The translations under genes were made by a program, and so were the position numbers. Below are positions 23,533 through 32,779 of a stretch of 64,000 nucleotides of DNA, piece after piece. Each line of letters opens with the position of its first letter. The stretch's first letter is position 1. Origin of the DNA: SZUA-584 sp041656035 (GTDB lineage: Bacteria; Bacillota; Clostridia; Christensenellales; SZUA-584); assembly GCA_964586785.1 (NCBI GenBank), contig CAZPHS010000005.1:1-64000 (forward strand), read 5' to 3'. A model generated the notes under the pieces. It saw only the letters and a list, made by a program, of their open reading frames with translations, had not been told where the DNA came from and ran no database searches.

Positions 23533-24318
23533 ATGTTTGTACTTGAGGCCAAAAACATATCTAAGCGTTTTGGTGAAACCGAGGTTTTAAAGGACGTGGG
23601 GTTCAGCCTTAACAAGGGCGAGGCGATTGCCATAATCGGCTCTTCCGGCAGCGGTAAAACAACGCTTTTGCGATGTCTTAATTTTCTTGAGAAGCCGGAC
23701 GGCGGGCAGATTATAGTAAACGGCAAAGTGCTGTTTGACGCGTCAAGCTCCGCGGTATTCACCGAAAGGGAAATCCGAAAGAACCGCCTCCATTTTGGGC
23801 TTGTATTTCAATCTTTTAATCTTTTTCCCCAATATACGGCGATAGGCAACGTAAAGCTTGCGGGTGAGCTTTTAGCCAGAGAGCGGGAAGACTATAAGGC
23901 GAACCGAAAAGAAATATTAAAAGAGGTCGGCGAAAACGCCGCGTATCTTCTTTCACAGGTAGGGCTTACCGATAAAATGAATCTGTATCCGCATCAGCTG
24001 TCCGGCGGGCAGCAGCAGCGGGTGGCGATTGCCCGCGCTTTGGCGCTATCGCCGGATATACTCTGCTTTGACGAGCCGACAAGCGCTCTCGACCCGGAAT
24101 TGACGGGTGAAGTGCTCAAGGTTATCCGCGCTCTGGCCGATAAGAACACCACCATGGTTATTGTGACGCATGAAATGCAATTTGCCAGGGATGTTGCGGA
24201 TAAGATTGTTTTTATGGACGAAGGAGTGGTAGTGGAAACAGGCACACCGAAAGAGGTGTTCGACAACCCGAGGCAGGAGCGCACCCTTCGCTTTTTGGAG
24301 CGTTATTCGAACCCGTAA
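23533..24318 (+). CDS. Polar amino-acid ABC transporter, ATP-binding protein
   Basis: A GlnQ/HisP-type ATPase of 261 aa with Walker A GSSGSGKTT near residue 36, signature LSGGQQQR, Walker B ILCFDEP and the switch histidine in VTHEM. AAAGGAGAG lies before the ATG. It completes a three-gene import operon. Confidence 0.96.
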   Translation: MFVLEAKNISKRFGETEVLKDVGFSLNKGEAIAIIGSSGSGKTTLLRCLNFLEKPDGGQIIVNGKVLFDASSSAVFTEREIRKNRLHFGLVFQSFNLFPQYTAIGNVKLAGELLAREREDYKANRKEILKEVGENAAYLLSQVGLTDKMNLYPHQLSGGQQQRVAIARALALSPDILCFDEPTSALDPELTGEVLKVIRALADKNTTMVIVTHEMQFARDVADKIVFMDEGVVVETGTPKEVFDNPRQERTLRFLERYSNP

Positions 24319-24470
24319 ACTATGCGAAGCTGCCTTTTATCGGCCGCGTGTTGCGCCCGCTTGTTTTTCCACGCTTTTTTTGAATACAATGCGTTTTGGC
24401 AGCCTCAATGTGACATTAAAACTGCAGTCGGGAAAGACGGGTTCACTTTATCCCCGCCATGCCGATAACA

Positions 24471-24499
24471 TTGCAAATCATCAAACCCGCTGATATAAT
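24471..24499 (+). promoter_or_regulatory. sigma-A promoter of the sugar-sensing cassette
   Basis: TTGCAA (24471-24476), 17 bases, then a perfect TATAAT (24494-24499). It leaves a leader of about 130 bases before the gene at 24638. Bases 24319-24470 hold no gene. Confidence 0.75.
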
Positions 24500-24558
24500 A
24501 TAAAAAAAGCCAAGAATATTCCTTATTGGAAACGGAACACGTACTCGTTTAATTTAGT

Positions 24559-24610
24559 GACGCAAAGCAAGCCGGAAATACAAATGGGAGTCCGTCCCAA
24601 CGGGCTGCCC
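24559..24610 (+). other. Structured leader of the sugar-sensing cassette
   Basis: GACGCAAAGC at 24559-24568 is followed by a GC-rich hairpin at 24586-24610 (GGGAGTCCGT against ACGGGCTGCCC with one bulge). The ten-base string occurs in the conserved core of class I c-di-GMP riboswitches, but the rest of that fold is not convincing. Confidence 0.3.
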
Positions 24611-24637
24611 TGAAAAAACCGTTTGTGAGGGACTTGA

Positions 24638-25618
24638 ATGAAACGGATTTTTATCGCGATGAGCGCGACCCTGCTATTACTTATCATACTATCAGTCATG
24701 CTTTTCGTTGATGAGAACAATACAGTCAACTCCGGCGCGTCTTCGCCAGGGTATTATATTCAAATTATTACGCAAAGCGCAAATACATATTTTACAAAGA
24801 TGCTCAAAACCGGCGCGGGCGCCATGGGCGAGGAGCTTGATGTTTATGTGGAATTCGTGAACATAGGCTACAGGGATTCGGAAGAGCTCGTAGCCATAGA
24901 GCAAGCCATATACGCCAAGGTGGATGGAATTGCGCTGCAAGCGGCAGACATCACCAAAACCTCCGACCTTATTAAAAAGGCTGAGGATGCAGGCATAGCG
25001 GTTATTTTGTATGAAAACGATATGTTTTTCATTCCCGAAGTGGCCAGCGTCGGTTCCAACAGTTACGAAATTGGTATGCTGGCCGGACAGATGGGCATAG
25101 AGGTTACTGACGGGTATGCGAAAACCGTGGTTATACTAAATGCAGCTAATAATGATGATGAGAGCTTATATAAAAATCTTAAAGTACAGGGTATACTGGA
25201 CGTATTCTCTAATTATCCCAACATGAAAATCGACGGTATTTATGCGCTGGACAGCGGTATGTTTGAAGTGGAAAGACTGACCGGCCGCATACTTGACGAT
25301 CATCCCGACGTTTCATTGATTATTTGCGCTGACGAGAGGAGCACGCCCGGGGTAGCGCAGGTGTTAGTTGACGCAGGCAGAGTAACTGATGTTGATGTTG
25401 TAGGCTACGGCGCTATGTTGCAGACACTTAATTATATTGAGCGCGGTGTTATTTGCGGCTCCATATGTCCGGACGCGGAAGCGGTAGGCTCGGCGATAGT
25501 AAAGCAGCTTTATGCGAAAATCAAAGGCAATAATATAAGCGATTATTATAATACGCAAATATTCGCGGTGCGCGCCGAAAATGTTAACGATTTTAGGCTG
25601 GAACCAAATGGAAAGTAA
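24638..25618 (+). CDS. Membrane-anchored sugar-binding-protein-like sensor (XylFII-like)
   Basis: A periplasmic-binding-protein type 1 domain held by one N-terminal helix (about 5-24) with no lipobox cysteine and no cleavage signal. The domain runs from YYIQIITQSANTYF to the C-terminus, with DGIALQAAD, ILYENDMF and IICADERSTPG as ribose-binder-type landmarks. The next two genes are a YesM-type kinase and a YesN-type regulator. In Clostridium beijerinckii a membrane-anchored XylFII delivers xylose to LytS in the same way. This protein is therefore probably a ligand receptor for the kinase, not a transport protein. Its stop overlaps the kinase start by 11 bases. Confidence 0.75.
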   Translation: MKRIFIAMSATLLLLIILSVMLFVDENNTVNSGASSPGYYIQIITQSANTYFTKMLKTGAGAMGEELDVYVEFVNIGYRDSEELVAIEQAIYAKVDGIALQAADITKTSDLIKKAEDAGIAVILYENDMFFIPEVASVGSNSYEIGMLAGQMGIEVTDGYAKTVVILNAANNDDESLYKNLKVQGILDVFSNYPNMKIDGIYALDSGMFEVERLTGRILDDHPDVSLIICADERSTPGVAQVLVDAGRVTDVDVVGYGAMLQTLNYIERGVICGSICPDAEAVGSAIVKQLYAKIKGNNISDYYNTQIFAVRAENVNDFRLEPNGK

Positions 25619-27155
25619 AAATGATAACATAGGCTTTCGCCGAAACGGCAAATTAAAATACCGTACTTGGCTTATACTCTTTTTTCTGCTGAGTATGGGT
25701 ATAGTATTGTTTGCCGGTTTGTATATATACAATTCCTCACAGCTTCTTATGCGCGAAACGTCACAGATGTTTGATAAGAATAATGAGCTGACCGAAGTAT
25801 ATAATGAAGTGCAAAAGCTGCAGGCAGAGCTTGAGACGTATTTATCGACATCAAGTTCCGACAGCCTGCTTTCATTCTATGAATATATGGGAAACATCGG
25901 AAAGAACGTTGGCAGCCTGCTTTCAAACGCCGATAATTCGGCGCGAGGCGTCAAAATTAAAAACGTGTCCAACATGATACAGCATTACCTCACTTTGGCG
26001 GAAGACACGGCAAACGCAAAGCGCGGGCGAAATACAGACGCGTATATCAGCAATTACAGGGATACCGTAAAAATAAATGGTTATATTTCGGATTATATAA
26101 AGGGAATTATGAGCGGGGACTTAACAGACAGCGCCGCTAAATATTTGATACTGCGTTCGCGTATGCAGAACGCAACGATAATAAATTATCTGCTGTTGGG
26201 TTGCATTTGCGTATTTGCCATAGGGGCTATCGTTGTTTTCAGCAGGGAGGTAACAAAACCGATTACGCGTCTTTCCGACTATGCGAGCGAGATATCCCGC
26301 GGTAATTTTGATATAGTGATAGAGCCCAGTAATTCCGGCAGCGAGATTGATATGCTTTACAAAGTGTTTGATCTGATGGTAATTAATATTAGAGATCATG
26401 TTAATCAGCTGCAGGAAAAACGCAGGCTGGAGCGTACGCTTCACAGGCAGAAAATGAACAATCTGGTAATGCAAAACGCGTTGCATGAAGCGGAGCTTTT
26501 AGCGCTCCAATCACAGATGAATCCGCATTTTATTTTCAACACCATAAGCATAGGCGCGAATATAGCCATGCTTCAGGGAGACGATGTTGTGCGTTCATAC
26601 CTGGAAAATGCGGCGGATATTTTTCGCTATAACTTAAAGGGGCTTGAGTCGTATGCAACGCTGCAGGAGGAAATCGATAACGCGGTGGCTTATATGTACG
26701 TGCTAAAGGCACGTTTCGGGGATTCAATAGAATTTGAGATTAACACGGGCGACGACCCGCGCGCGTTAAAGCTGGCCGTGCCGCACATGATGCTGCAGCC
26801 AATAATTGAAAACGCATATATTCACGGTATAAGCGGAAAAGAAGAGGGGGGGCGCATTACGCTGCATGTGGAAAGCAGTTCGTCATATGTTTATGTAACT
26901 GTTTCGGATACGGGACCGGGTATGTCGAATGAAACCATAGACGCCCTTTTGAAAGGTGAAAGCAAAAGAAAAAAGCCGGCCATAGGGCATACCACTGGAA
27001 TTGGTATAGACAATGTGCTGCGCAGACTACGCATGATTTTCGAAACACAGGATGTAATGGATATCAAATGCAACAGCGCCGGAACGCGGATTATTTTTAA
27101 ACTGCCATATCCGGCGGAAGAAGGAGACAAATATGTACAGCGTTCTTCTGGTTGA
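25608..27155 (+). CDS. Sensor histidine kinase, YesM/LytS type
   Basis: A 515-aa membrane kinase. It has a first helix near residues 20-42, an extracellular part of about 140 residues, a second helix near 188-212, a HAMP linker (REVTKPITRLSDYASEI) and a coiled coil. The His_kinase domain has the phospho-accepting H307 in QMNPHFIFN. The ATPase domain shows PIIENAYIHG and DTGPGMS. I place the start at 25608 (MESKND), inside the upstream gene end. The modest extracellular domain has no recognisable ligand fold, which fits sensing through the adjacent binding protein. Confidence 0.9.
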   Translation: MESKNDNIGFRRNGKLKYRTWLILFFLLSMGIVLFAGLYIYNSSQLLMRETSQMFDKNNELTEVYNEVQKLQAELETYLSTSSSDSLLSFYEYMGNIGKNVGSLLSNADNSARGVKIKNVSNMIQHYLTLAEDTANAKRGRNTDAYISNYRDTVKINGYISDYIKGIMSGDLTDSAAKYLILRSRMQNATIINYLLLGCICVFAIGAIVVFSREVTKPITRLSDYASEISRGNFDIVIEPSNSGSEIDMLYKVFDLMVINIRDHVNQLQEKRRLERTLHRQKMNNLVMQNALHEAELLALQSQMNPHFIFNTISIGANIAMLQGDDVVRSYLENAADIFRYNLKGLESYATLQEEIDNAVAYMYVLKARFGDSIEFEINTGDDPRALKLAVPHMMLQPIIENAYIHGISGKEEGGRITLHVESSSSYVYVTVSDTGPGMSNETIDALLKGESKRKKPAIGHTTGIGIDNVLRRLRMIFETQDVMDIKCNSAGTRIIFKLPYPAEEGDKYVQRSSG

Positions 27156-28695
27156 CGATGAACCTCTCGCAATACAGTCGTTAGGTTACATTATCCAGAA
27201 AAATTTCAGCGACATAAAGGTGTGCGGGAAAGCCAGATCAGGCAGGGAAGCCATTGAAACGGTAAGGCAAGCCAGGCCCGATATTATTGTAATGGATATT
27301 CATATGCCCGGAATTAACGGGCTTACCGCAATGCAGCAGATTAGAAGCCTGCATCCCGACGCGCGGTTTGTTGTTGTTTCGGCATTTAGTTATTTTGATT
27401 TCGCTAAGGAAGCGATAGAGCTTAATGTCGACGCGTATTTACTAAAGCCCGTTCGGGAAAATCAGTTTATTGAAACATTGGAACGGATAACTCAAAAAAT
27501 ATTAACACAGCGCGAATTGAGCTTTAATGCGCTTGAAATGAAGGAAAAGCTCGAGATTTCACGCCCTGTTCTTGAGTTTGGGTTTATCAACGCATTGTGC
27601 TTGCCGGAGGATAACATTTCCGAGATTAAAGCTTACAGCGACGTTTTGGATATCGATTGCAAAGCGGGAGGATATGTTATTGTTATCGAGTTCACTGAAA
27701 ATGGTACGGTTGAAGACGAACAAAAATTATGGTATTTGTGCCAAGACATAATTAAATCAATTGTTGACTGCGTATCGGGCAGGGCTATACTGAATCGTAT
27801 TGTGGTTTTTATCCCCGGCTGCCCCGATAAGAACGTCCCCGATAAGGCGGCCGCGAAACTGACGGCAAAACAAATCTTTACGCGCATAAAAACTATAAAG
27901 CCTAATATATGTATCGGTATAGGGAGGTGCTACCAAAGCGTAACGGACAGCGGAAGGTCATATCGCGAGGCTTTACGGGCGTTAAGAAATCGTCTTCCCA
28001 TGCAGGGAGGAATTATACATATAGACGACGTTACAAACAACACGGATGAAACAAAGGAACATTATGCCGATATGTTTGAGCAGCAGGTGTTCGGACCTGT
28101 TGAGGACGGAAACATATGTGAGGCGGTAACTGTTTTTGAGGACATTTTCGGACAGCTGTGCAACCAATATATGCCCAACATTGAAATGATTAAAGTTCGG
28201 GTCATAAGCTTTTTTATGGATATAGTAAAGCGCGAAGGGTGCAGCGTTAAAAAGGACGGGCTGCTGCTTGAAACCATTTTATCGGCCGCCGACACAAACC
28301 AGCTGCAGAGCGCTTGCTTTAGATACTTGGAAGATATTATTGAGCGTATTCTTTCCGGCAGGAACAAAAGAACTCATGCGTTGGTGCAAAAGGCGAACGA
28401 ATACATTGAACAACTGTATACCGAGGAAATTACGCTTGAGGATATCGCGGGAGCGGTTAATTTAAGCCCATATTATTTCAGCAGATTTTATAAGGAACAA
28501 ACGGGTGTAAATTTTATTGATAAACTGACTGCCGTGCGAATCGAACATGCCAAGAAATATTTAACCCGGTCGCAATATTCGGTTAAGGAGGTTTGCCATT
28601 TGGTGGGTTATTCCGACCCGAATTATTTCTCAAAGCTTTTTAAGAAAAATGTTGGCATGAATGCCAGCGAGTATAAGGAACGATATGGAAAGTGA
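27133..28695 (+). CDS. AraC-family response regulator, YesN type
   Basis: A 520-aa protein with an N-terminal receiver domain (phospho-acceptor D55 in IIVMDIHMPG, preceded by the acidic VDDEP), a long middle region and a C-terminal double AraC HTH (VNLSPYYFSRFYKEQTGVNF and VCHLVGYSDPNYFSKLFKK). It overlaps the kinase gene by 23 bases. The likely target is the transporter promoter near 29.9 kb, by analogy with YesN control of xylFGH. Confidence 0.93.
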   Translation: MYSVLLVDDEPLAIQSLGYIIQKNFSDIKVCGKARSGREAIETVRQARPDIIVMDIHMPGINGLTAMQQIRSLHPDARFVVVSAFSYFDFAKEAIELNVDAYLLKPVRENQFIETLERITQKILTQRELSFNALEMKEKLEISRPVLEFGFINALCLPEDNISEIKAYSDVLDIDCKAGGYVIVIEFTENGTVEDEQKLWYLCQDIIKSIVDCVSGRAILNRIVVFIPGCPDKNVPDKAAAKLTAKQIFTRIKTIKPNICIGIGRCYQSVTDSGRSYREALRALRNRLPMQGGIIHIDDVTNNTDETKEHYADMFEQQVFGPVEDGNICEAVTVFEDIFGQLCNQYMPNIEMIKVRVISFFMDIVKREGCSVKKDGLLLETILSAADTNQLQSACFRYLEDIIERILSGRNKRTHALVQKANEYIEQLYTEEITLEDIAGAVNLSPYYFSRFYKEQTGVNFIDKLTAVRIEHAKKYLTRSQYSVKEVCHLVGYSDPNYFSKLFKKNVGMNASEYKERYGK

Positions 28696-28705
28696 GGATA
28701 GCTGT

Positions 28706-29767
28706 ATGGGAAATGCTTGTACACGGCGGCTTGCTTTGATACTGATAATTATGCTCTTACTGTCTTTACTGGCTTGTGATACTAACAATGTGGCTGAACA
28801 GAGCGGACAAAGCAAAAACAACATACTTGTGGGGTTTTCTTTGGCGACTCTTAAGGAAGACCGATGGCTGCGGGATCGTGATATTTTCTTCGCTAAAGCG
28901 AAGCAGGAGGGTATGGAAGTAATTGTATCCAACGCCAATAATGATTCCAAACTGCAATACCAGCAGGTGCAGGATATGGTTGATCGGGGTATCGATATAC
29001 TTGTGATTGCCCCGCACGATAGGAACGATGCCGCGCGAGCCGTGACTCTGGCGCAGCAAAGAGGCATACCGATAATATCTTATGACAGGCTGGTATGCAA
29101 CGCAAACGTGGATGTGTACCTATCATTCGACAATGTTCTGGTTGGAGAAATTATGGCGGAAAGGCTTTTAAAAGCGGTGCCTTCCGGAGGCTACCTTATA
29201 ATAAACGGGTCTCCGGACGACCACAACAGCGAAATGTTCAGACAGGGATATATGAACATATTGCAGCCGGCAATTGATAACGGTCAAATAGAGCTTCTTG
29301 ATGAAACGTGGGTGCAAAACTGGACGCGCGAGCTTGCGTTCAATTTTGCTTATCAAATGCTTCAAAAGCACCGCAATAACGTAAAAGGCATTATCGCGGC
29401 CAACGACTCGCTCGCGTGGGGCGCCATAGACGCTATAAGCGAGCTGGGATTAAGCGGTCAGATTGAAGTAGTCGGAATGGACGCGGATCTTGCGGCATGT
29501 CAGCGTATTGCCGAAGGCGTGCAACTGATGACTGTGTATAAGCCTATCAAATCTTTGGCCGAGGAGGCCGTAAAACTATGCAAACTGCTGTACGGCAAGG
29601 AAAAAGTGGACAGTAAAAGGACAATATACGACGGCAAATATGATGTAACGTATGTAGCGGTGGGAGTGGTTGCGGTAACCGGTGAAAATCTTAAGGATAC
29701 GGTAATTCAGGACGGATTTCATTTAGAGGAGGATGTTTACAGAAAAGCAAAAATGCCGAGCGAATAA
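28706..29767 (+). CDS. XylF-like sugar-binding lipoprotein
   Basis: A 353-aa D-xylose-binding-type protein with signal peptide and lipobox LLAC (Cys24 from this start). The match to E. coli XylF is strong by eye: EDRWLRDRDIF, NRGID-like DRGIDILVIAPHD, ISYDRLV, VGMDADLAACQRIAEG, TVYKPI and KDTVIQDGFH. It lies right after the regulator gene, not with the transporter. Two starts are possible: 28685 (ATG with AAGGAAC) and 28706 (ATG with GAGGATAG); I prefer the latter because it gives a normal signal peptide. It may feed the transporter or serve as a second receptor. Confidence 0.82.
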   Translation: MGNACTRRLALILIIMLLLSLLACDTNNVAEQSGQSKNNILVGFSLATLKEDRWLRDRDIFFAKAKQEGMEVIVSNANNDSKLQYQQVQDMVDRGIDILVIAPHDRNDAARAVTLAQQRGIPIISYDRLVCNANVDVYLSFDNVLVGEIMAERLLKAVPSGGYLIINGSPDDHNSEMFRQGYMNILQPAIDNGQIELLDETWVQNWTRELAFNFAYQMLQKHRNNVKGIIAANDSLAWGAIDAISELGLSGQIEVVGMDADLAACQRIAEGVQLMTVYKPIKSLAEEAVKLCKLLYGKEKVDSKRTIYDGKYDVTYVAVGVVAVTGENLKDTVIQDGFHLEEDVYRKAKMPSE

Positions 29768-29921
29768 CTTAAAAGACGATACTAATCAAAATTGTAATCA
29801 CATGCAAGCCTTAAACATCGGGTTAACCTTAGAACTGGAATTTATTGCGTATAATTAATCCATGTCATAAGGTCATATTATAGGAAGCGCAATAATGTTA
29901 TGAATATAGGCAACTGTCTGC

Positions 29922-29950
29922 GTTGATATATTATCAACAGTTTTTATAAT
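29922..29950 (+). promoter_or_regulatory. Promoter and operator-like palindrome of the sugar transporter
   Basis: TTGATA (29923-29928), 16 bases, TATAAT (29945-29950). The inverted repeat GTTGATATATTATCAAC (29922-29938) overlaps the -35 and spacer. It is 84 bases before the binding-protein gene. A TTTTT run follows the palindrome, so a weak terminator is an alternative reading. Confidence 0.5.
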
Positions 29951-30033
29951 TATGCTTAAGGGGATAGATGTTGTCCCTTACACACGTTCATTTACGTTTT
30001 TCACGAGAAGTGAAAAAAAGAAAGGTGGTAAAA

Positions 30034-31176
30034 ATGAAAAGACTGTTGTTACTATTGTTGACAGCCGTGATGGTATTTGCTTTTGTAGCTTGCACTCCGG
30101 CAGATTCTCCTCCAGGTGAAGATACTTCGGGAAAAGATGATACTCCTCCCGCGAGCGGAGACCTTGACGTGGGTATAGTGCTTCCGACCAGAGACGAACC
30201 CCGTTGGATTCAGGACGAGGCCAGATTCAGGGATGCTCTTGAGTCGACGCAGTTTTCCGTTGAAGTTCTCTTCAGCCAGGGCTCCTCTGCCGTTGAAAAA
30301 ACAAATGTTGAAGCGTTGGTTGCACGGGGAATAAAAGTGCTCATTATTTGTCCGCATGACGGCGGCGCGGCTGCTGCTTCGGCGGAGTTGGCCAGAGCCG
30401 AAGGCATTACGGTTATATCTTATGACAGGCTCATAACGGATACGGAAGCCGTAGATTATTATGTTACATTTGACAGCATCTCTGTAGGCGCGGCACAGGC
30501 TCAATATCTTGTCGATAATGCCGTGGGCACCGGCAATCCTTTGTATCTGTACGCCGGCGCCGCATCCGATAACAACGCGTTTTTGTTCTTTGAGGGCGCT
30601 TGGAATGTATTGCAGCCTAAAATTGCTGACGGCACGTTCGTTATAAAGAATTCCTCAGAGGCTTTGGGTCTTCAAGACAAGGCGACGCTGACACGTGATG
30701 AGATGGGCAAAATAATCGGACAGGTTACAACAGACTGGAGTTTCGACGAAGCCAAGAAAAAGGCCGAGGCGCATTTGACAAATGCAACCGCCGCCGACAA
30801 GGGCGATGTGTTTATACTTGCTCCTAACGATGGCACGGCTCGCGCTATTGCGGACACATTCGCCGTAGACCCTGATGTTTCAAGCTATTTGGTAACGGGA
30901 CAGGATGCCGAGATTCCTTCGGTGCAGTACATAATCGACGGCAAACAGTCTATGACGGTGTTCAAAGATGTACGCACGCTGGTTTCCGACAGCATTGCCA
31001 TGGCCATTGCGGTTCTCGAGGGCAAAACGCCTCAGACTACAGGCAGCTATAACAATAAAGTTAAGGACGTAGCCGCGATGCAGACTGAAGTAATCGTTGT
31101 ATCTTCTGCAAATGTAAAAGCCGCGTTGATAGATTCAGGCTACTATGAGGCATCCGAGTTTACCGGTTTGAGTTAA
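30034..31176 (+). CDS. ChvE-type multiple-sugar-binding lipoprotein
   Basis: A 380-aa substrate-binding lipoprotein with lipobox FVAC (Cys20). Landmarks are GIVLPTRDEPRWIQDEARF, VKVLIICPHDGG-like and ISYDRLI, then VTGQDAEIPSVQYI and MTVFKDVRTL, which follow the ChvE/xylose-binding group. The long insert near 205-245 is typical of ChvE-like proteins. I use the ATG at 30034, which has AAAGGTGG six bases before it, over a start 22 codons earlier. A strong stem-loop separates it from the ATPase gene. Confidence 0.88.
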   Translation: MKRLLLLLLTAVMVFAFVACTPADSPPGEDTSGKDDTPPASGDLDVGIVLPTRDEPRWIQDEARFRDALESTQFSVEVLFSQGSSAVEKTNVEALVARGIKVLIICPHDGGAAAASAELARAEGITVISYDRLITDTEAVDYYVTFDSISVGAAQAQYLVDNAVGTGNPLYLYAGAASDNNAFLFFEGAWNVLQPKIADGTFVIKNSSEALGLQDKATLTRDEMGKIIGQVTTDWSFDEAKKKAEAHLTNATAADKGDVFILAPNDGTARAIADTFAVDPDVSSYLVTGQDAEIPSVQYIIDGKQSMTVFKDVRTLVSDSIAMAIAVLEGKTPQTTGSYNNKVKDVAAMQTEVIVVSSANVKAALIDSGYYEASEFTGLS

Positions 31177-31192
31177 AATCGTCTAATGTATG

Positions 31193-31226
31193 AAATTGGG
31201 CTAGCGAGAATCCGCTAGCCCAATTT
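31193..31226 (+). terminator. Intercistronic hairpin with short U-tract
   Basis: AAATTGGGCTAGCG (31193-31206) pairs perfectly with CGCTAGCCCAATTT (31213-31226) across six bases, followed by TC. It can act as a partial terminator that keeps binding-protein mRNA in excess over the transporter mRNA. Confidence 0.7.
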
Positions 31227-31245
31227 TCTGGAGAGGTATTGCTCT

Positions 31246-32766
31246 ATGAACAATTATATTTTGGAAATGAGAGGGATTACAAAGATATTTCCGGGAGTTA
31301 AGGCGCTTGACAATGTAAACTTTAAGGTGAAAAAGGGCGAAATACATGGTCTGTTGGGCGAAAATGGAGCCGGCAAATCAACTCTGATGAAAGTATTATC
31401 CGGCGTATACCCGTATCGCTCTTACGACGGCGAAATATCGTTAGATAACGAGACGCAAAGGTTTAACCAAATTTCAGACAGCGAAAAGGCCGGCATCGCC
31501 ATAATTTATCAGGAATTAGCGCTGATACCGGAATTGACGGTTTACGAGAATATATTTTTTGGCCATGAGATAAAAAACGGCGCGTTTATTGACTGGAATG
31601 AAACATTCAAGCGCGCGGTCGGTATGCTTAAAAAAGTACGTCTAAACATAAATCCCGCAATAAAAGTAAAGGAACTGGGAATAGGCACACGGCAGCTTAT
31701 AGAAATTGCTAAGGCTATAAGCAAGAATGTTAAACTGCTTATTCTTGACGAGCCTACGGCTGCGCTAAACGAGGACGACAGTATAAACCTGCTTAATTTA
31801 CTTCGTGAGCTCAAAGAACAAGGGGTCACAAGTATACTTATTTCACACAAAATTAAAGAAGTGTTATCCATAGCGGATACGATTACCGTGTTGCGTGACG
31901 GTAAAACGGTTTGCACGTTAGACCCGAAAGACCGGGATTTTAATGAATTCGGTATTATTAAACACATGGTCGGACGCGAAATTGAAAACATATATCCGCC
32001 GCGTTTGGAACAAAAAATAGGGGATGTATGTTTTGAAGTACGGAACTGGAGCGCAATAGATTCCGCAAAAGGGAAACAAATACTGCATGACATTAACCTT
32101 AATGTGCGAAAGGGCGAAATTGTTTCCATAGCGGGGCTTATGGGAGCGGGACGTACAGAGTTTGCATTGAGCCTTTTTGGAAATACGGACAAATATGCAG
32201 TGCAAGGCGAAATGTATATAAACGGAAAGAAACAAAAATTTAAACACCCAAGACAAGCCATTGACGCCGGACTTGCGTATGCAACAGAGGACAGGAAGAA
32301 TAAGGGACTGATACTAATTCAAAATATCAAGCAGAACATAAGCATTGCAAACTTAAAATCGCTGTGTAATATGGGTGTTATTAATGAAAATCGTGAGATC
32401 AGAGCAACGGAAAGTTATATTGAATCCTTAAATATAAAAGCCACATCCGTGGCGCAGATCACCGAAAATCTTAGCGGTGGAAATCAGCAAAAGGTTTCCG
32501 TTGCAAAATGGCTTTACGCCAATCCGCAGATTATGATACTTGACGAACCCACTCGCGGCATAGATGTCGGCGCCAAATACGAGATATATTGCATAATGAG
32601 AGACCTTGTCCGCAAGGGTATGAGTATTATTATGATATCGTCCGAATTACTGGAGATTCTGGGCATAAGCGATAGGATATATGTCATGAACAAAGGCAGA
32701 ATCACCGGTGAGATAATGACATCGGAGGCGACACAGGAAACTATTATGCAAAAGGCGATGCTATAA
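31246..32766 (+). CDS. Sugar ABC transporter, duplicated ATP-binding protein (XylG/MmsA type)
   Basis: A 506-aa ATPase with two nucleotide-binding domains in one chain. Domain 1 has Walker A GENGAGKST near residue 40 and Walker B LLILDEPTAAL. Domain 2 has the degenerate GLMGAGRTEF and the signature NLSGGNQQKVSVAKWL, then MILDEPTRGIDVGAK. This architecture is diagnostic of CUT2 monosaccharide importers. GGAGAGG lies 11 bases before the ATG. It pairs with the permease 13 bases downstream. Confidence 0.95.
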   Translation: MNNYILEMRGITKIFPGVKALDNVNFKVKKGEIHGLLGENGAGKSTLMKVLSGVYPYRSYDGEISLDNETQRFNQISDSEKAGIAIIYQELALIPELTVYENIFFGHEIKNGAFIDWNETFKRAVGMLKKVRLNINPAIKVKELGIGTRQLIEIAKAISKNVKLLILDEPTAALNEDDSINLLNLLRELKEQGVTSILISHKIKEVLSIADTITVLRDGKTVCTLDPKDRDFNEFGIIKHMVGREIENIYPPRLEQKIGDVCFEVRNWSAIDSAKGKQILHDINLNVRKGEIVSIAGLMGAGRTEFALSLFGNTDKYAVQGEMYINGKKQKFKHPRQAIDAGLAYATEDRKNKGLILIQNIKQNISIANLKSLCNMGVINENREIRATESYIESLNIKATSVAQITENLSGGNQQKVSVAKWLYANPQIMILDEPTRGIDVGAKYEIYCIMRDLVRKGMSIIMISSELLEILGISDRIYVMNKGRITGEIMTSEATQETIMQKAML

Positions 32767-32779
32767 GGAGGAAAAAGCA

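Noticed and set aside
24638..29767. A complete second ABC transporter around the two binding proteins
   Set aside because: No permease or ATPase lies between them; the intervening genes are a kinase and regulator.
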